Source: Ancylobacter amanitiformis (GTDB taxonomy: Bacteria; Pseudomonadota; Alphaproteobacteria; Rhizobiales; Xanthobacteraceae). From it: 64,000 bases of DNA. The position numbers and the translations under genes are program-made. Where the stretch lies: NCBI RefSeq assembly GCF_030814815.1, contig NZ_JAUSVR010000001.1, forward strand, positions 496,001 through 560,000, read 5' to 3'. The notes below the pieces were generated by a model that did no database searches, was not told the DNA's origin, and saw only the letters and a list, made by a program, of their open reading frames with translations. Below are positions 44,583 through 53,584 of this stretch, in pieces. Positions within the stretch are counted from its first letter, which is position 1. The number at the start of each line of letters is the position of its first letter.

Positions 44583-45452
44583 TCAGACGCTTCGGGTCGG
44601 GATCTTGTTCTCGAAATAGCGGAAGGCCAGCACCAGAAGGGCGGTGAGCAGCAGGTAGATCAACGCCAGCAGCAGCAACGGCTCATAGGTGAGATAGGTC
44701 ACCTGCCGGATCTTGGACACCACGGCATAGACGTCGATCACCGTGATGGTGGCCACCAGCGGCGTCGACTTGAGCTGAAGCACCGTTTCGCCATTGAGCG
44801 TCGGCAGCGCCCGATGCACGGCACGCGGCAGCCAGATGCGCCAGAACAGCTTCCAGCGGCTCATGCCGAAGGCGCGGGCGGCTTCCAGTTCGCCCCGCGG
44901 CACGCCGGCGAAGGCCCCGCGCATCACCTCGCCTTCATAGGCGGCGAAGGAGAAGGTCAGCGCGGCGACGCCATAGGGCCAGGCCTCGCGCAGATAGGGC
45001 CAGAGAAACGATTGCCGGATCGCCGGAAATTGCGGGAACAGCGAGCCCAGCCCGTAATAGAGCAGCCAGAGCTGCAGCAGCAGCGGCGTGCCGCGAATGA
45101 TGGTGCAGAACCCTTGCGCCAGCGCTTTCAGCGGCCACGGCCCGGTCACCTGCACCAGCCCGATCGGCACGGCGATGGCGAAGCCGAGGATCGAGGTGCT
45201 GGCCAGCAACAGCAGCGAAACACCCACGCCCCAGGCCAGCGCCCCGGCATATTGCGGCAGCCAGTCCCAGCGCAGGAACCAGATCGCGCAGAACACGAGC
45301 CCGCCCGCGACGGCCATCAGCACGATCCGGTGCGGCTTGAAAAAGCCTCGCGCGCTCGGCAGGTGGGTCAGTGCCGTGGCCTCGACGGTTGTCTCCTCGG
45401 GCGGCAGTTCGACCAGCAAGGCGGCCTCGCGCGCCCTCTCCTCCGCTCTCAT
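44583..45452 (-). CDS. Polar amino-acid ABC permease (second of pair)
   Basis: 289 aa from ATG 45452, overlapping the preceding permease stop by ATGA. An extra N-terminal tail of about 45 residues precedes the membrane part. The EAA loop reads EAARAFGMSRWKLFWRIWLP, and IIRGTPLLLQLWLLYYGL is the HisM/ArtM-type signature. It forms the translocation channel with the other permease. The M20 hydrolase follows after 18 nt. Confidence 0.95.
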   Translation of the reverse strand: MRAEERAREAALLVELPPEETTVEATALTHLPSARGFFKPHRIVLMAVAGGLVFCAIWFLRWDWLPQYAGALAWGVGVSLLLLASTSILGFAIAVPIGLVQVTGPWPLKALAQGFCTIIRGTPLLLQLWLLYYGLGSLFPQFPAIRQSFLWPYLREAWPYGVAALTFSFAAYEGEVMRGAFAGVPRGELEAARAFGMSRWKLFWRIWLPRAVHRALPTLNGETVLQLKSTPLVATITVIDVYAVVSKIRQVTYLTYEPLLLLALIYLLLTALLVLAFRYFENKIPTRSV

Positions 45453-46171
45453 GACGGCGCCGCCCATCCGCGCCGGGCGCGGGCTTCGATGAAGCGGATG
45501 ATGAGATTGGAGACGAGCGTGAGGATGAGGTAGAGCGCCCCGGCGGCGCAGAAGAACAGCATATAGGCCTTGGTGGCGCCGGCGGCCTGCCGCGTCACCA
45601 GCGTCAGTTCGCTGAAGCCGACGACGGCCAGCAGCGCCGTATCCTTGGTCGAGATCAGCCACAGGTTGGAAAGGCCGGGAATGGCATGCGGCAGCATGGC
45701 CGGCAGCGTGACCCGCCGAAGCGTGAGCAGCGGCGACATGCCATAGGCGCGCGCCGCCTCGATCTGCCCGGCCGGCACGGCGAGGATCGCCCCGCGCAGC
45801 ACCTCGGTCGCATAGGCGCCCTGCACGACGCCGATGACGAAGATGCCGGCCGCCAGCCCGCTGATATTGACCGTGCCATAGCCGAGCGCGGCGGCGGCGC
45901 GGTTCAGCAGATCCGTACCGGCATAGTAGAGCAGCAGGATCAGAACCAGTTCGGGCACGGCGCGTACCAGCGTCGTGTAGATCTCCATCAGGTCCTTCAC
46001 GACAGGTCCGCCATAGAGCTTGCCGCAGGCGCCGCCCGTGCCGAGCACGAGGCCGAGCGAATAGCCGCCAAGGGCGATCTTGATCGAGTTGAACAGGCCG
46101 GCCAGCAGCACGCCGCCCCAGCCCGGCGGCTCCAGCGCCAAAAGGCCCCAGTTGATCACGTCTGCCGTCAT
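45449..46171 (-). CDS. Polar amino-acid ABC permease (first of pair)
   Basis: 240 aa. HisQ/ArtQ-type permease with signature TTLVRAVPELVLILLLYYAG and EAA loop EAARAYGMSPLLTLRRVTLP. It shows the expected membrane helices. It lies between the binding-protein gene (59-nt gap with a hairpin) and the partner permease (4-nt overlap). Confidence 0.95.
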   Translation of the reverse strand: MTADVINWGLLALEPPGWGGVLLAGLFNSIKIALGGYSLGLVLGTGGACGKLYGGPVVKDLMEIYTTLVRAVPELVLILLLYYAGTDLLNRAAAALGYGTVNISGLAAGIFVIGVVQGAYATEVLRGAILAVPAGQIEAARAYGMSPLLTLRRVTLPAMLPHAIPGLSNLWLISTKDTALLAVVGFSELTLVTRQAAGATKAYMLFFCAAGALYLILTLVSNLIIRFIEARARRGWAAPS

Positions 46172-46195
46172 GGCGTTCCCTCGCCCTGGAGGAAG

Positions 46196-46218
46196 GGGCC
46201 GGCGCGCGCGGCCGGCCC
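46196..46218 (-). terminator. Hairpin after the binding-protein gene, attenuator type
   Basis: GGGCCGGC and GCCGGCCC pair around a 7-nt loop in the gap between the binding-protein stop and the first permease start. No T tract follows, so it likely stabilises the binding-protein mRNA and lowers permease expression, a common arrangement in ABC operons. Confidence 0.55.
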
Positions 46219-46230
46219 GCCCCGGGTGGA

Positions 46231-47016
46231 TCAGCCGCCGTAGACGTCGAAGTCGAAATACTTCTTCGAGAAGGCGTCATAGGTGCCGTCGGCGCGGATC
46301 GCCTTGATCGCCGCGTTGACCTTGCCCTTCAGCTCGGTGTCGCCCTTGCGCAGGCCCACGCCCACGCCCGCGCCGAGAACAGCCGGATCATCCTTCACGT
46401 TGCCCTTCAGCTCGCAGCACTGCTTGCCCTGGTCGGTCTTCAGGAAATCGGTGAGCGCGATGGCATCCGCCTGCACGGCGTCGAGACGGCCGGCGGCGAG
46501 ATCGTTATTGGCCTCGTCCTGCGTCTGGTATTCCTTCACCGTGGCGCCGGCGGGCGCGAAATACTTGTTGGCATAGTCCTGGTGGATCGTGGCGACCTGC
46601 ACGCCGATGGTCTTGCCCTTGAGGCCCGCCGGCGTCGCGTCGAACGCCTCGCTCTTGGGCCCGATCACGCCGGTGGGTGTGTTGTAGTACTTGTCGGAGA
46701 AATCGATCGTCTTCAGCCGCTCCGGCGTGATCGACATCGAACCGACGATCATGTCGATCTTCTTGGTCGTCAGCGCCGGGATGATGCCGTCCCAGGCCAC
46801 CGGGGTGATGACGCAGTCGAGCTTGGCCTGCTTGCAGATCGCCTGCGCGAACTCGATTTCCCACCCCTCCCACTTGCCGGAGGCGTCGGGCGAGGCGAAG
46901 GGCGGATAGGGCTCGGCGGCGACACCCACCTTGACCGGCTCGGCGGCCGCCGCGCAGACGCCGGCGAGACCGAGGATGGCGGCGGCGGCGATCGTCTTGA
47001 AGGTATGCTTCATCAT
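46231..47016 (-). CDS. Periplasmic amino-acid-binding protein (ArgT/HisJ family)
   Basis: 261 aa with signal peptide (KTIAAAAILGLAGVCAAAAE). The family 3 solute-binding fold is evident from VAAEPYPPFASPDASGKWEG, FDFDVYGG at the end, WEIEFAQAICKQ, and MIVGSMSITPERLKTIDFSD. The pair CC in KQCCELKGN may form a disulfide with nearby cysteines. Closest in character to lysine/arginine/ornithine-type proteins, but the M20 hydrolase in the operon suggests an N-acylated ligand. Starts 47016 and 47013 are adjacent ATGs. Confidence 0.94.
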   Translation of the reverse strand: MMKHTFKTIAAAAILGLAGVCAAAAEPVKVGVAAEPYPPFASPDASGKWEGWEIEFAQAICKQAKLDCVITPVAWDGIIPALTTKKIDMIVGSMSITPERLKTIDFSDKYYNTPTGVIGPKSEAFDATPAGLKGKTIGVQVATIHQDYANKYFAPAGATVKEYQTQDEANNDLAAGRLDAVQADAIALTDFLKTDQGKQCCELKGNVKDDPAVLGAGVGVGLRKGDTELKGKVNAAIKAIRADGTYDAFSKKYFDFDVYGG

Positions 47017-47039
47017 ATTCCCTCTGGTTCTTGAGCTTT

Positions 47040-47813
47040 TCAGTGAACGGAGCTGATGAACTTCCTCAGCCGCTCCGATCGGGGGTCGCCGAAGATCTGC
47101 TCCGGCGGCCCCTGTTCCTCGATCACCCCCTGAGCGAGGAACACGATGTGGCTGGCGACGTTGCGGGCGAATTTCATCTCGTGCGTCACGAGGATCATCG
47201 TCCGCTTCTCCTTCGCGAGATCGCCGATCACGCCGAGCACCTCGCCGACCAGTTCGGGGTCGAGTGCCGAGGTCGGCTCGTCGAACAGCATGGCGTGCGG
47301 CTGCACGGCCAGCGCCCGGGCGATCGCCGCCCGCTGCTGCTGGCCGCCCGAGAGGAAGGAGGGGTAGACGTCGCGCTTCTCGAACAGGCCGACCCGCCGC
47401 AGCAGCGCCTCGCCCCGCTCCATGGCCTCGGCCCTGGGCACGCCGAGCACGTGCACCGGCGCCTCGATGACGTTCTGGATGATGGTCATGTGCTGCCAGA
47501 GGTTGAAGCTCTGGAACACCATGCCGAGCCGGGCGCGCAGCCGCTGCACCTGCCGGCGGTTGGACGGCGCGAGGCCGCCATGGCCGTCGCCCTTGAGGGC
47601 GATGGCCTCGCCGCGGATCGCCACCGAGCCACTGCTCGGGGTTTCCAGCATGTTGATGCAGCGCAGGAATGTGGATTTGCCGGAGCCGGAGCCGCCGATG
47701 ATGGCGATGACGTCTCCTTCATGCGCGGTGAGCGAGATTCCCCTGAGGACCTCCAGCGCGCCGAAGCGCTTGCGAAGATCCCGGACGGCGATGGCCTCGG
47801 CGCGCTCCGTCAT
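47040..47813 (-). CDS. Polar amino-acid ABC ATPase (HisP/GlnQ type)
   Basis: 257 aa from ATG 47813. Walker A GGSGSGKST, signature FLSGGQQQRAAIARAL and Walker B AMLFDEPTSALDPELVGEVL are intact; HEMKFARNVASHIVFL is the HisP-type H-loop. It is the first gene of the operon: ATPase, binding protein, two permeases, hydrolase. The upstream open frame to 47924 lacks a start signal and was not used. Confidence 0.95.
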   Translation of the reverse strand: MTERAEAIAVRDLRKRFGALEVLRGISLTAHEGDVIAIIGGSGSGKSTFLRCINMLETPSSGSVAIRGEAIALKGDGHGGLAPSNRRQVQRLRARLGMVFQSFNLWQHMTIIQNVIEAPVHVLGVPRAEAMERGEALLRRVGLFEKRDVYPSFLSGGQQQRAAIARALAVQPHAMLFDEPTSALDPELVGEVLGVIGDLAKEKRTMILVTHEMKFARNVASHIVFLAQGVIEEQGPPEQIFGDPRSERLRKFISSVH

Positions 47814-48288
47814 CGCGGGCGTTTCGCCGCCGAGCTTTGGGACATCTCGCGCATGCCACACCTTTCGCTGCTGGGACCCGGTTCCCGGCGGAGCAGGCGA
47901 CACCGGGATCGCCTGACGATCCACCGGCTCCCGCGTCCTTCCGACACCCTCAGGTTGCCCTGTGTGAACCAGTTATTCAAGCGTACAACAAGATTCGCGG
48001 TGTATTTTTGTGCAGAACGACAAAAGCCTCTTTTGCAATCAATGGGATGGGTGCTGACGTCCGTCACGCGATGCGCCGCGCGCGGCGGGCCGCGGCGGTA
48101 TCCCCGGCGGAGCCGGCAAGAAAGGCCAGCAAGCAAGACCCGCAGGCAAGTCCCGCAGGCAAGGCCTGTTCCTGCCCTTGCCAGCCGCAACCCCGGCAGG
48201 AAAGGCCGGAATCAAAGCTGTCGCGTTGCCGCCGCGGCATGGGCTAGTATGCGCGGGAGGGATCGGTTCCGCGTCTCGGAGTTCACCA
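47814..48288. other. 475-nt divergent intergenic region between the amino-acid operon and the cyclase-like gene
   Basis: No supported gene. A less GC-rich patch at about 47955-48035 (TTCAAGCGTACAACAAG, GTGTATTTTTGTGC) is the likely promoter zone for both sides. A 12-nt direct repeat CCCGCAGGCAAG occurs at 48139-48150 and 48152-48163. Confidence 0.45.
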
Positions 48289-51200
48289 ATGACGCCAGCA
48301 CGCGAGATCACGTCGCGATCGAGCTCGCTGTCAGGCGAACGCCTGCAGGTGACGGCCCTTTTCTATGACATCGTCGGCTCGGTGCAGTTGCTCAACCGCC
48401 TTGATCCCGAAGAGTTCGGGGGAATGCAGCGGAGGCTGCACAACGCGGCCGCCGATGCCATCCAGCATTTCGGCGGCACGGTTCAGCAATTGCAGGGCGA
48501 TGGGGGATGCGCCTATTTCGGCCTCCCGGTTCCCCTGGAGGATGCGGCGGAGGCCGCTGTCGGCGCCGCCCTCGACCTGATCGCGCGTTGCGAAAGACAG
48601 CAGCGCGAGCAGGGCACGCCCTTGATGATCCGCATCGGCATCGCCACCAGCATGGTGGTTGTGGCCGCCACCAAGGGCACCGGGCTGCCGGGACAGGCGG
48701 AAATCATCGGCATCGCCCCCGCGCTGGCCGCCCGCATCCAGGCGGATGCCGCGCCCAATTGTGTCGTCGTCGCCGATTCCACCTATCGCCTCGCCGCCGG
48801 GGCGTTCGACTTCGAGCCGCTCGGCGAGCGGTTGCCCAGCGGCTTTTCCGAGCCGATCAGCATCTGGCGCGCCCGCACGCGGCGGCCGACGCCGGATCGC
48901 TTCACCGCAAGCCGCCGCGTGGGCGCGCCGCTCATCGGCCGCGAGGAAGAGCTGGAGGCCTGCCGGCGCCACTGGGCGCTGGCGCGCGCGGGCAAGGGGC
49001 AGTTGCTGGTGCTGCATGGCGAGGCCGGCATCGGCAAGTCGCGGCTGGTGGCGGAACTGCGCGCCGAACTGGGCGAGGCGGGCCATGCCGTCACCCTGCT
49101 GCAATGCCGGCCGCGCGGCGACACGCGCCCTCTCCACCCGTTTCTCGATCTGCTGGAGCCGGGCCTCGGATCGACCGCCGACGGCGTGCTTTCGGCGGCT
49201 CAGGTGCGCGCCGGCCTGCACGGCCGGAATCTCGAGATTTCCGACGACGATGCCGCGATCATCGCCTTTCTCTGCGGGCAGCAGGCCGGCCACCATCCGC
49301 CCGCGCCGCACCCCCGGGTCACGCCATCATCCGGCGCGCACGGGCTGGACCTGACGGCGGAGGAAATACGCGCCCGCGGACAGGATGCCGTGCTGCGGCT
49401 TCTGTGCGGGCAGCCGGGCCCGTGCCTCATCGTCATCGAGGATTTCCACTGGGCGGACAGTCTGACCGAGGCGGTGGTGGCGCGGCTGCCGCAGGTCATC
49501 GCCGGCCTGCCCGTGCTGGTGCTCGTCACCGCCCGCGACCGCGCGACCTGCGATGCGCTTGCCGGCCCCAATGTGTCCTCGCTGGCCCTGTCGCGCCTCG
49601 AAGCCGAGGAAACCTCGCAACTGCTGGAAACGATCTGGAACGCGGCGCGGACAGCCGGGGATCTCCCCGCCGGATCGCCGCTGGCCGAATTGCCGCCGGC
49701 GGGCTCCCTGCCCCCGGGGCTTGCCGCCTTCGTGCATGGGCGCTGCGATGGCGTGCCGCTCTTTGCCGAGCAGCTCACCTCGCTGCTCAAGGAGACGATG
49801 GAGAAGCAGCCGGCCGAGGACCGTTCCCTGCCGACCGACTGGAACGACGCGCTGCCGGGCGGCGCCGTGCTCACGCTGCAGGACCTCATCGCCGCCCGCC
49901 TGTCGGCGCTGGGCCCGCTGCGCCGGCTGGCGCAGGTCGCCGCCGTGATCGGCCGCGCCTTCACCCTCGACCTGCTGACCCGCCTCCTCGATGGGCCCGC
50001 GCTGCCGGTCTTGCCGGAGGAGGCGGTGCGCGAACTGGTGCGGGCCGGCATTTTCGAAGCCCAGCCCTCCGGGAGCACGCCCCCCTCCGGCGCCACGGAA
50101 GCCTGCCGTTTCCGCCACGTGCTGATCCAGGAAGCGGCCTATGACAGTCTGCTGAAGGCTGAGCGGCGCCTTTTGCACGCCCGCATCATCGATCTCGTCA
50201 GCACCGGCGCGGTGCCCCCGCTCGCCGATGATGCACTCGCCTGGCACTATGAGCAGGCCGACCGGCCGCTCGATGCGGCCCGCTGCGCGATCAACGCCGC
50301 CATGGCATGCATTGCCCGCTCGGCCATGCTGGAGGCCGATCGGCTGCTGAATGTCGCCCAGCGCCAACTGGCCGACATGGCGGCGGAACGGACCCGCGAC
50401 CTGCGGCTCGAACTGCTCTCCGCGCGCGGTCCCGTCGCGGCGGCGCTGTTCGGGCGCGGCTCGCCGCAGGCCAGCACGGTCTATGATGAAGGCGTGGCGC
50501 TGTGCAGCGCCTCGACCACGCGCGACCGGGCGCAGTGGTTTCCGCTCTACTGGGGCTGGTGGTTCACCGCGCCGAATTACGAGGCGCAGAAGGCGCGCTC
50601 GGATATCGTGGTGCGCGACCTTGAGACGACGGCCGATCCCGAGGTACGGCTGCAATCCTTTCACTGCGCCTGGGCGACAAATTTCGATGCCGGGCGCCAT
50701 GCCTATTGTCTCGATTGCGTCGAGGCCGGGCTGGCGCTCTATGACGAGCCGCGCGCCCGGCTCAGCCGCGTGCGCTATGGCGGGCATGATGCGCGGGTGT
50801 GCGGCCTCGGCGAGCGGGCGCTCTCCTCCTGGTTCACCGGCAACGAGGTCGGCTCGACGGACGCCATGGCCGAGGCGCTGGACTGGGCCGAGCGGATCGA
50901 CCATCCCGACAGCCTGTTCCACGCGCTCGACTACGCGGTCGGCCTCGCCCGCTTCACCAATGATTTTCCCCGCGTGATCGCGGTTGCCGCGCGCATGAAC
51001 GCCATCGCGCAGGAGCGGACCCTGCCGGGCGGCCGGGCCAAGGCAAGGCTGTTCGGCGGCTGGGCACAGGCGCAGCTTGGCGCGCTGGACGCGGGCGTCG
51101 CCGAATTCAACGAGGGCTTCGCGCTGCAGCGGGAGATCGGCACGGAGGAGAACCTGCCCATCTATCGCGACATGGAAGCCGAATTGCTGGCGCAGTCCGG

Positions 51201-51468
51201 CCGATATGACGAAGCCTGCGCCATCGTCGAGGAGGCGATCGCCAGCAGCAGCCGCAGCGGGCAGGTATTCTGGCTTCCCGAACTCTACCGACGGCGTGCC
51301 CTGCTGCGGCGCCATCTGGGTGCGGGCGCCGACGAGACCCTGCTCGATCTTCACCGCGCCGTGGCACTGGCTGAGAGCCAGGGCGCGGTGGCGCTGGTCC
51401 GGCGCGCCCATGCCGATATCGATGCGCTCGGCGGATCGCCCGGCCCCATGACGGGGCCCGCGCCGTGA
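48289..51468 (+). CDS. Class III cyclase-like / AAA ATPase / TPR signalling protein
   Basis: 1059 aa from ATG 48289 (GGAG about 8 nt upstream). Residues 15-190 are a class III nucleotide cyclase domain. The two metal aspartates are Asp27 (ALFYDIVGS) and Asp71 (LQGDGGCAYFG), with the standard 44-residue spacing. The transition-state Asn is replaced by Ala145 (GIAPALAAR), while Arg149 is kept, so activity is doubtful. A STAND/AAA ATPase follows (LIGREEELEACRRHW, Walker A GEAGIGKSR from 244, Walker B VIEDFHWAD around 385). The C-terminal half is TPR-like helices. The architecture is that of LuxR/MalT-like signal transducers. It overlaps ycaO (GTGA), linking it to the YcaO/TfuA genes. Confidence 0.88.
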   Translation: MTPAREITSRSSSLSGERLQVTALFYDIVGSVQLLNRLDPEEFGGMQRRLHNAAADAIQHFGGTVQQLQGDGGCAYFGLPVPLEDAAEAAVGAALDLIARCERQQREQGTPLMIRIGIATSMVVVAATKGTGLPGQAEIIGIAPALAARIQADAAPNCVVVADSTYRLAAGAFDFEPLGERLPSGFSEPISIWRARTRRPTPDRFTASRRVGAPLIGREEELEACRRHWALARAGKGQLLVLHGEAGIGKSRLVAELRAELGEAGHAVTLLQCRPRGDTRPLHPFLDLLEPGLGSTADGVLSAAQVRAGLHGRNLEISDDDAAIIAFLCGQQAGHHPPAPHPRVTPSSGAHGLDLTAEEIRARGQDAVLRLLCGQPGPCLIVIEDFHWADSLTEAVVARLPQVIAGLPVLVLVTARDRATCDALAGPNVSSLALSRLEAEETSQLLETIWNAARTAGDLPAGSPLAELPPAGSLPPGLAAFVHGRCDGVPLFAEQLTSLLKETMEKQPAEDRSLPTDWNDALPGGAVLTLQDLIAARLSALGPLRRLAQVAAVIGRAFTLDLLTRLLDGPALPVLPEEAVRELVRAGIFEAQPSGSTPPSGATEACRFRHVLIQEAAYDSLLKAERRLLHARIIDLVSTGAVPPLADDALAWHYEQADRPLDAARCAINAAMACIARSAMLEADRLLNVAQRQLADMAAERTRDLRLELLSARGPVAAALFGRGSPQASTVYDEGVALCSASTTRDRAQWFPLYWGWWFTAPNYEAQKARSDIVVRDLETTADPEVRLQSFHCAWATNFDAGRHAYCLDCVEAGLALYDEPRARLSRVRYGGHDARVCGLGERALSSWFTGNEVGSTDAMAEALDWAERIDHPDSLFHALDYAVGLARFTNDFPRVIAVAARMNAIAQERTLPGGRAKARLFGGWAQAQLGALDAGVAEFNEGFALQREIGTEENLPIYRDMEAELLAQSGRYDEACAIVEEAIASSSRSGQVFWLPELYRRRALLRRHLGAGADETLLDLHRAVALAESQGAVALVRRAHADIDALGGSPGPMTGPAP

Positions 51469-52688
51469 TGACGGCCGACCCGCTCTCCCCCCTCGGCGTG
51501 AGCGGCACCTTGGCCGACGAGTGCCGGCAACGCGCGCCGGCAGCGGAGGAGGCCCATGCTCGAATGAGAGCGCTGGTGAGCGGCCTGCTCGCCCGGCGGC
51601 GCCAGTTCGGCATCACACGCCTCGGCTCCATCACCCGGCTCGACCGCGTCGGTATCACGGTCACGCAGGTGGTTCGCCCCCTCGCCCTGTCCAATGCCGT
51701 CTGCCAGGGCAAGGGGCTCGATCCCCTGCGGGCGGCGGCCTCCGGGCTGATGGAGGCGCTGGAAAGCTGGTCGAGCGAGACCATCGCGCCGGCGCGGCTC
51801 ACCAGCCGGGCGGCCATCGACATGGAGAGCGAATTGCGCACGCTCTATGCCGGCAGCCTGCTGAACCGCGGCGATCCCGGCTGGGACCGCATCGCGCTCG
51901 GCTGGATCGACGGCTGGGACCTGTTCACCGGCCGGAGCCGGCCGGTGCCGGCGGCGCTGGTCGATACGATCTACACCTACCCGTCGCCGCACCCCGTCGC
52001 CTTTCCCCGCACCACGACCGGGCTGGCGGCGGGGGGCACGCTGCACGCGGCGATCCTGCATGCCGGCCTGGAGGTGCTGGAACGCGCCAGCATTGCCGAT
52101 GCCGCGCGCCGGCCTGGCTTCTTCGCCCGCTCGCAGCTGGACGGCGCGGCGATCGGCTGGCCGCTCTCCGCCTTCCTCCTCGGACGGATCCACGCGGCGG
52201 GGCTGGTGGCCGGCATCTGGCGGGTGGAGACGGATCACGGCCTTCCCGTCTACTGGTGCCATGTGCTGGAAAACAGGGGTACCGCCGAACTTGCCCCGCT
52301 GCCGGGCGAGGGCTTCGGCTGCGATTTCACTCATGACGGGGCGCTGGCCAAGGCGTTGCTGGAGGCCTGCCAGGCGCGCGCCACCGCCATTGCCGGCACG
52401 CGGGAGGACATCACGCGCAGCTTCTACCCCGCGCAGCACGACCGCGCCGGCCTGGAAGCGTGGCGCCGCCGCATCGTGAAGGTCGCCCGCCCCTGCCCGC
52501 CCCCGCGCGAGGTGGCCGCGCCCGATGGCCCCTCGCCGGCGCTGGAGCCGTTGCTGCGGGCGTTGCAAAAGGCCGGCGCGAAGGCGGCGTTGGTCGTGCC
52601 GCTGCTGCGCCTCGACGAGCCGCGCGTGCAGGTGATCCGCCTCGTGGTGCCGCCGCTGCGCCACGTCCCGGTACCGGTGACGTCATGA
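51465..52688 (+). CDS. ycaO: YcaO-family ATP-dependent peptide backbone-activating enzyme
   Basis: 407 aa; GTG at 51465 overlaps the upstream stop, and ATG at 51468 is an equally coupled choice. YcaO ATP-binding elements are clear: CQGKGLDPLRAAASGLMEAL followed by ESWSSE, and RTTTGLAAGGTLHAAILHAG followed by LEVLERASI. YcaO enzymes phosphorylate peptide amide bonds to make azoline heterocycles, thioamides or amidines. The adjacent TfuA places it with the YcaO-TfuA pairs that make thioamides or trifolitoxin-type RiPPs. No Pro-rich C-terminus or fused E1-like domain is present. The target peptide is not evident. Confidence 0.93.
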   Translation: MMTADPLSPLGVSGTLADECRQRAPAAEEAHARMRALVSGLLARRRQFGITRLGSITRLDRVGITVTQVVRPLALSNAVCQGKGLDPLRAAASGLMEALESWSSETIAPARLTSRAAIDMESELRTLYAGSLLNRGDPGWDRIALGWIDGWDLFTGRSRPVPAALVDTIYTYPSPHPVAFPRTTTGLAAGGTLHAAILHAGLEVLERASIADAARRPGFFARSQLDGAAIGWPLSAFLLGRIHAAGLVAGIWRVETDHGLPVYWCHVLENRGTAELAPLPGEGFGCDFTHDGALAKALLEACQARATAIAGTREDITRSFYPAQHDRAGLEAWRRRIVKVARPCPPPREVAAPDGPSPALEPLLRALQKAGAKAALVVPLLRLDEPRVQVIRLVVPPLRHVPVPVTS

Positions 52689-53455
52689 GCGCCACGGGCG
52701 ACATCATCGTCTTCCTCGGCCCCACACTGCCGCGCGAGGAGGCGGCGGCCTGCCTCGATGCCACCTACCTGCCGCCCGCCGAGCAGGGCGCATTGGCGCA
52801 AGCCGTGCGCGACTACAGGCCGCGCGCGGTGGTGCTGATCGACGGTTCCTTCGCGCGGGTGCCGGCGGTGCGGCACAAGGAAATCCTCTGGGCCCTCGCG
52901 CAGGGCATTCCGGTATTCGGCGCGGCGAGCATGGGCGCGCTGCGGGCGGCGGAACTGGGCGCGGTCGGCATGCAGGGCCATGGCTTCATATATCGCTGGT
53001 ATGCGCTCACGCCGTTCGCCGATGACGACGAGGTGGCGGTGGCGATGATGCCGGCCGAACTCGGCGCGGGCGCGCTGAGCGAGGCGCTAATCAACATCCG
53101 CCTGACCCTGCGCGCCGCCCGCCGCGCCGGCATCGTCTCGCGCGAGCAGCAGCGGGCGCTGGAGGCGGCGGCACGCGCCACCTATTTCATCGATCGCCAG
53201 TACCCGGCGATCATCGCGCACGCCCGCCTCGCCCTGACAGGTCCGGCAAGGGCGGGGCTCGATCGGTTCGCGGAGTGGTGGCCGGACAATAGCGTCGACC
53301 AGAAGCGCACGGATGCGCGCGGATTGCTGCGCCGGCTGGCGACCGCGCCCGACCTGCTGCGCCCTCTCGCCCACCGCCCGGTCTTCCGCATGACGGAAGC
53401 CTTCGCGCATGACCTGGATGCCGCCGGCCTGCGGCCCGACGACTTCCTCCGGTAG
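52685..53455 (+). CDS. tfuA: TfuA-like protein, YcaO partner
   Basis: 256 aa from ATG 52685, overlapping the ycaO stop (ATGA). The TfuA core is evident: IVFLGPTLPREEA, YRPRAVVLIDGSFARVPAVR, HKEILWALAQGIPVFGAASM and GALRAAELGAVGM with the later DDEVAVAM. TfuA works with YcaO in thioamide formation (probably sulfur delivery) and in trifolitoxin production. The C-terminal 90 residues are helical. A 130-nt gap separates it from the next gene, with a small inverted repeat ACTTT-N4-AAAGT at about 53508-53521. Confidence 0.93.
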   Translation: MSATGDIIVFLGPTLPREEAAACLDATYLPPAEQGALAQAVRDYRPRAVVLIDGSFARVPAVRHKEILWALAQGIPVFGAASMGALRAAELGAVGMQGHGFIYRWYALTPFADDDEVAVAMMPAELGAGALSEALINIRLTLRAARRAGIVSREQQRALEAAARATYFIDRQYPAIIAHARLALTGPARAGLDRFAEWWPDNSVDQKRTDARGLLRRLATAPDLLRPLAHRPVFRMTEAFAHDLDAAGLRPDDFLR

Positions 53456-53584
53456 AGCCGGTTCGCCAGTTGCGGGCTCCCACGCCAAGCCTCGCGCGGC
53501 ACCCACTTTACGCAAAGTGAAGTCGCATCGTGACACCGGCGCCATTGCTGTGCAAGATTGCGCAGCGCGGGGTGGAGGCCACCG

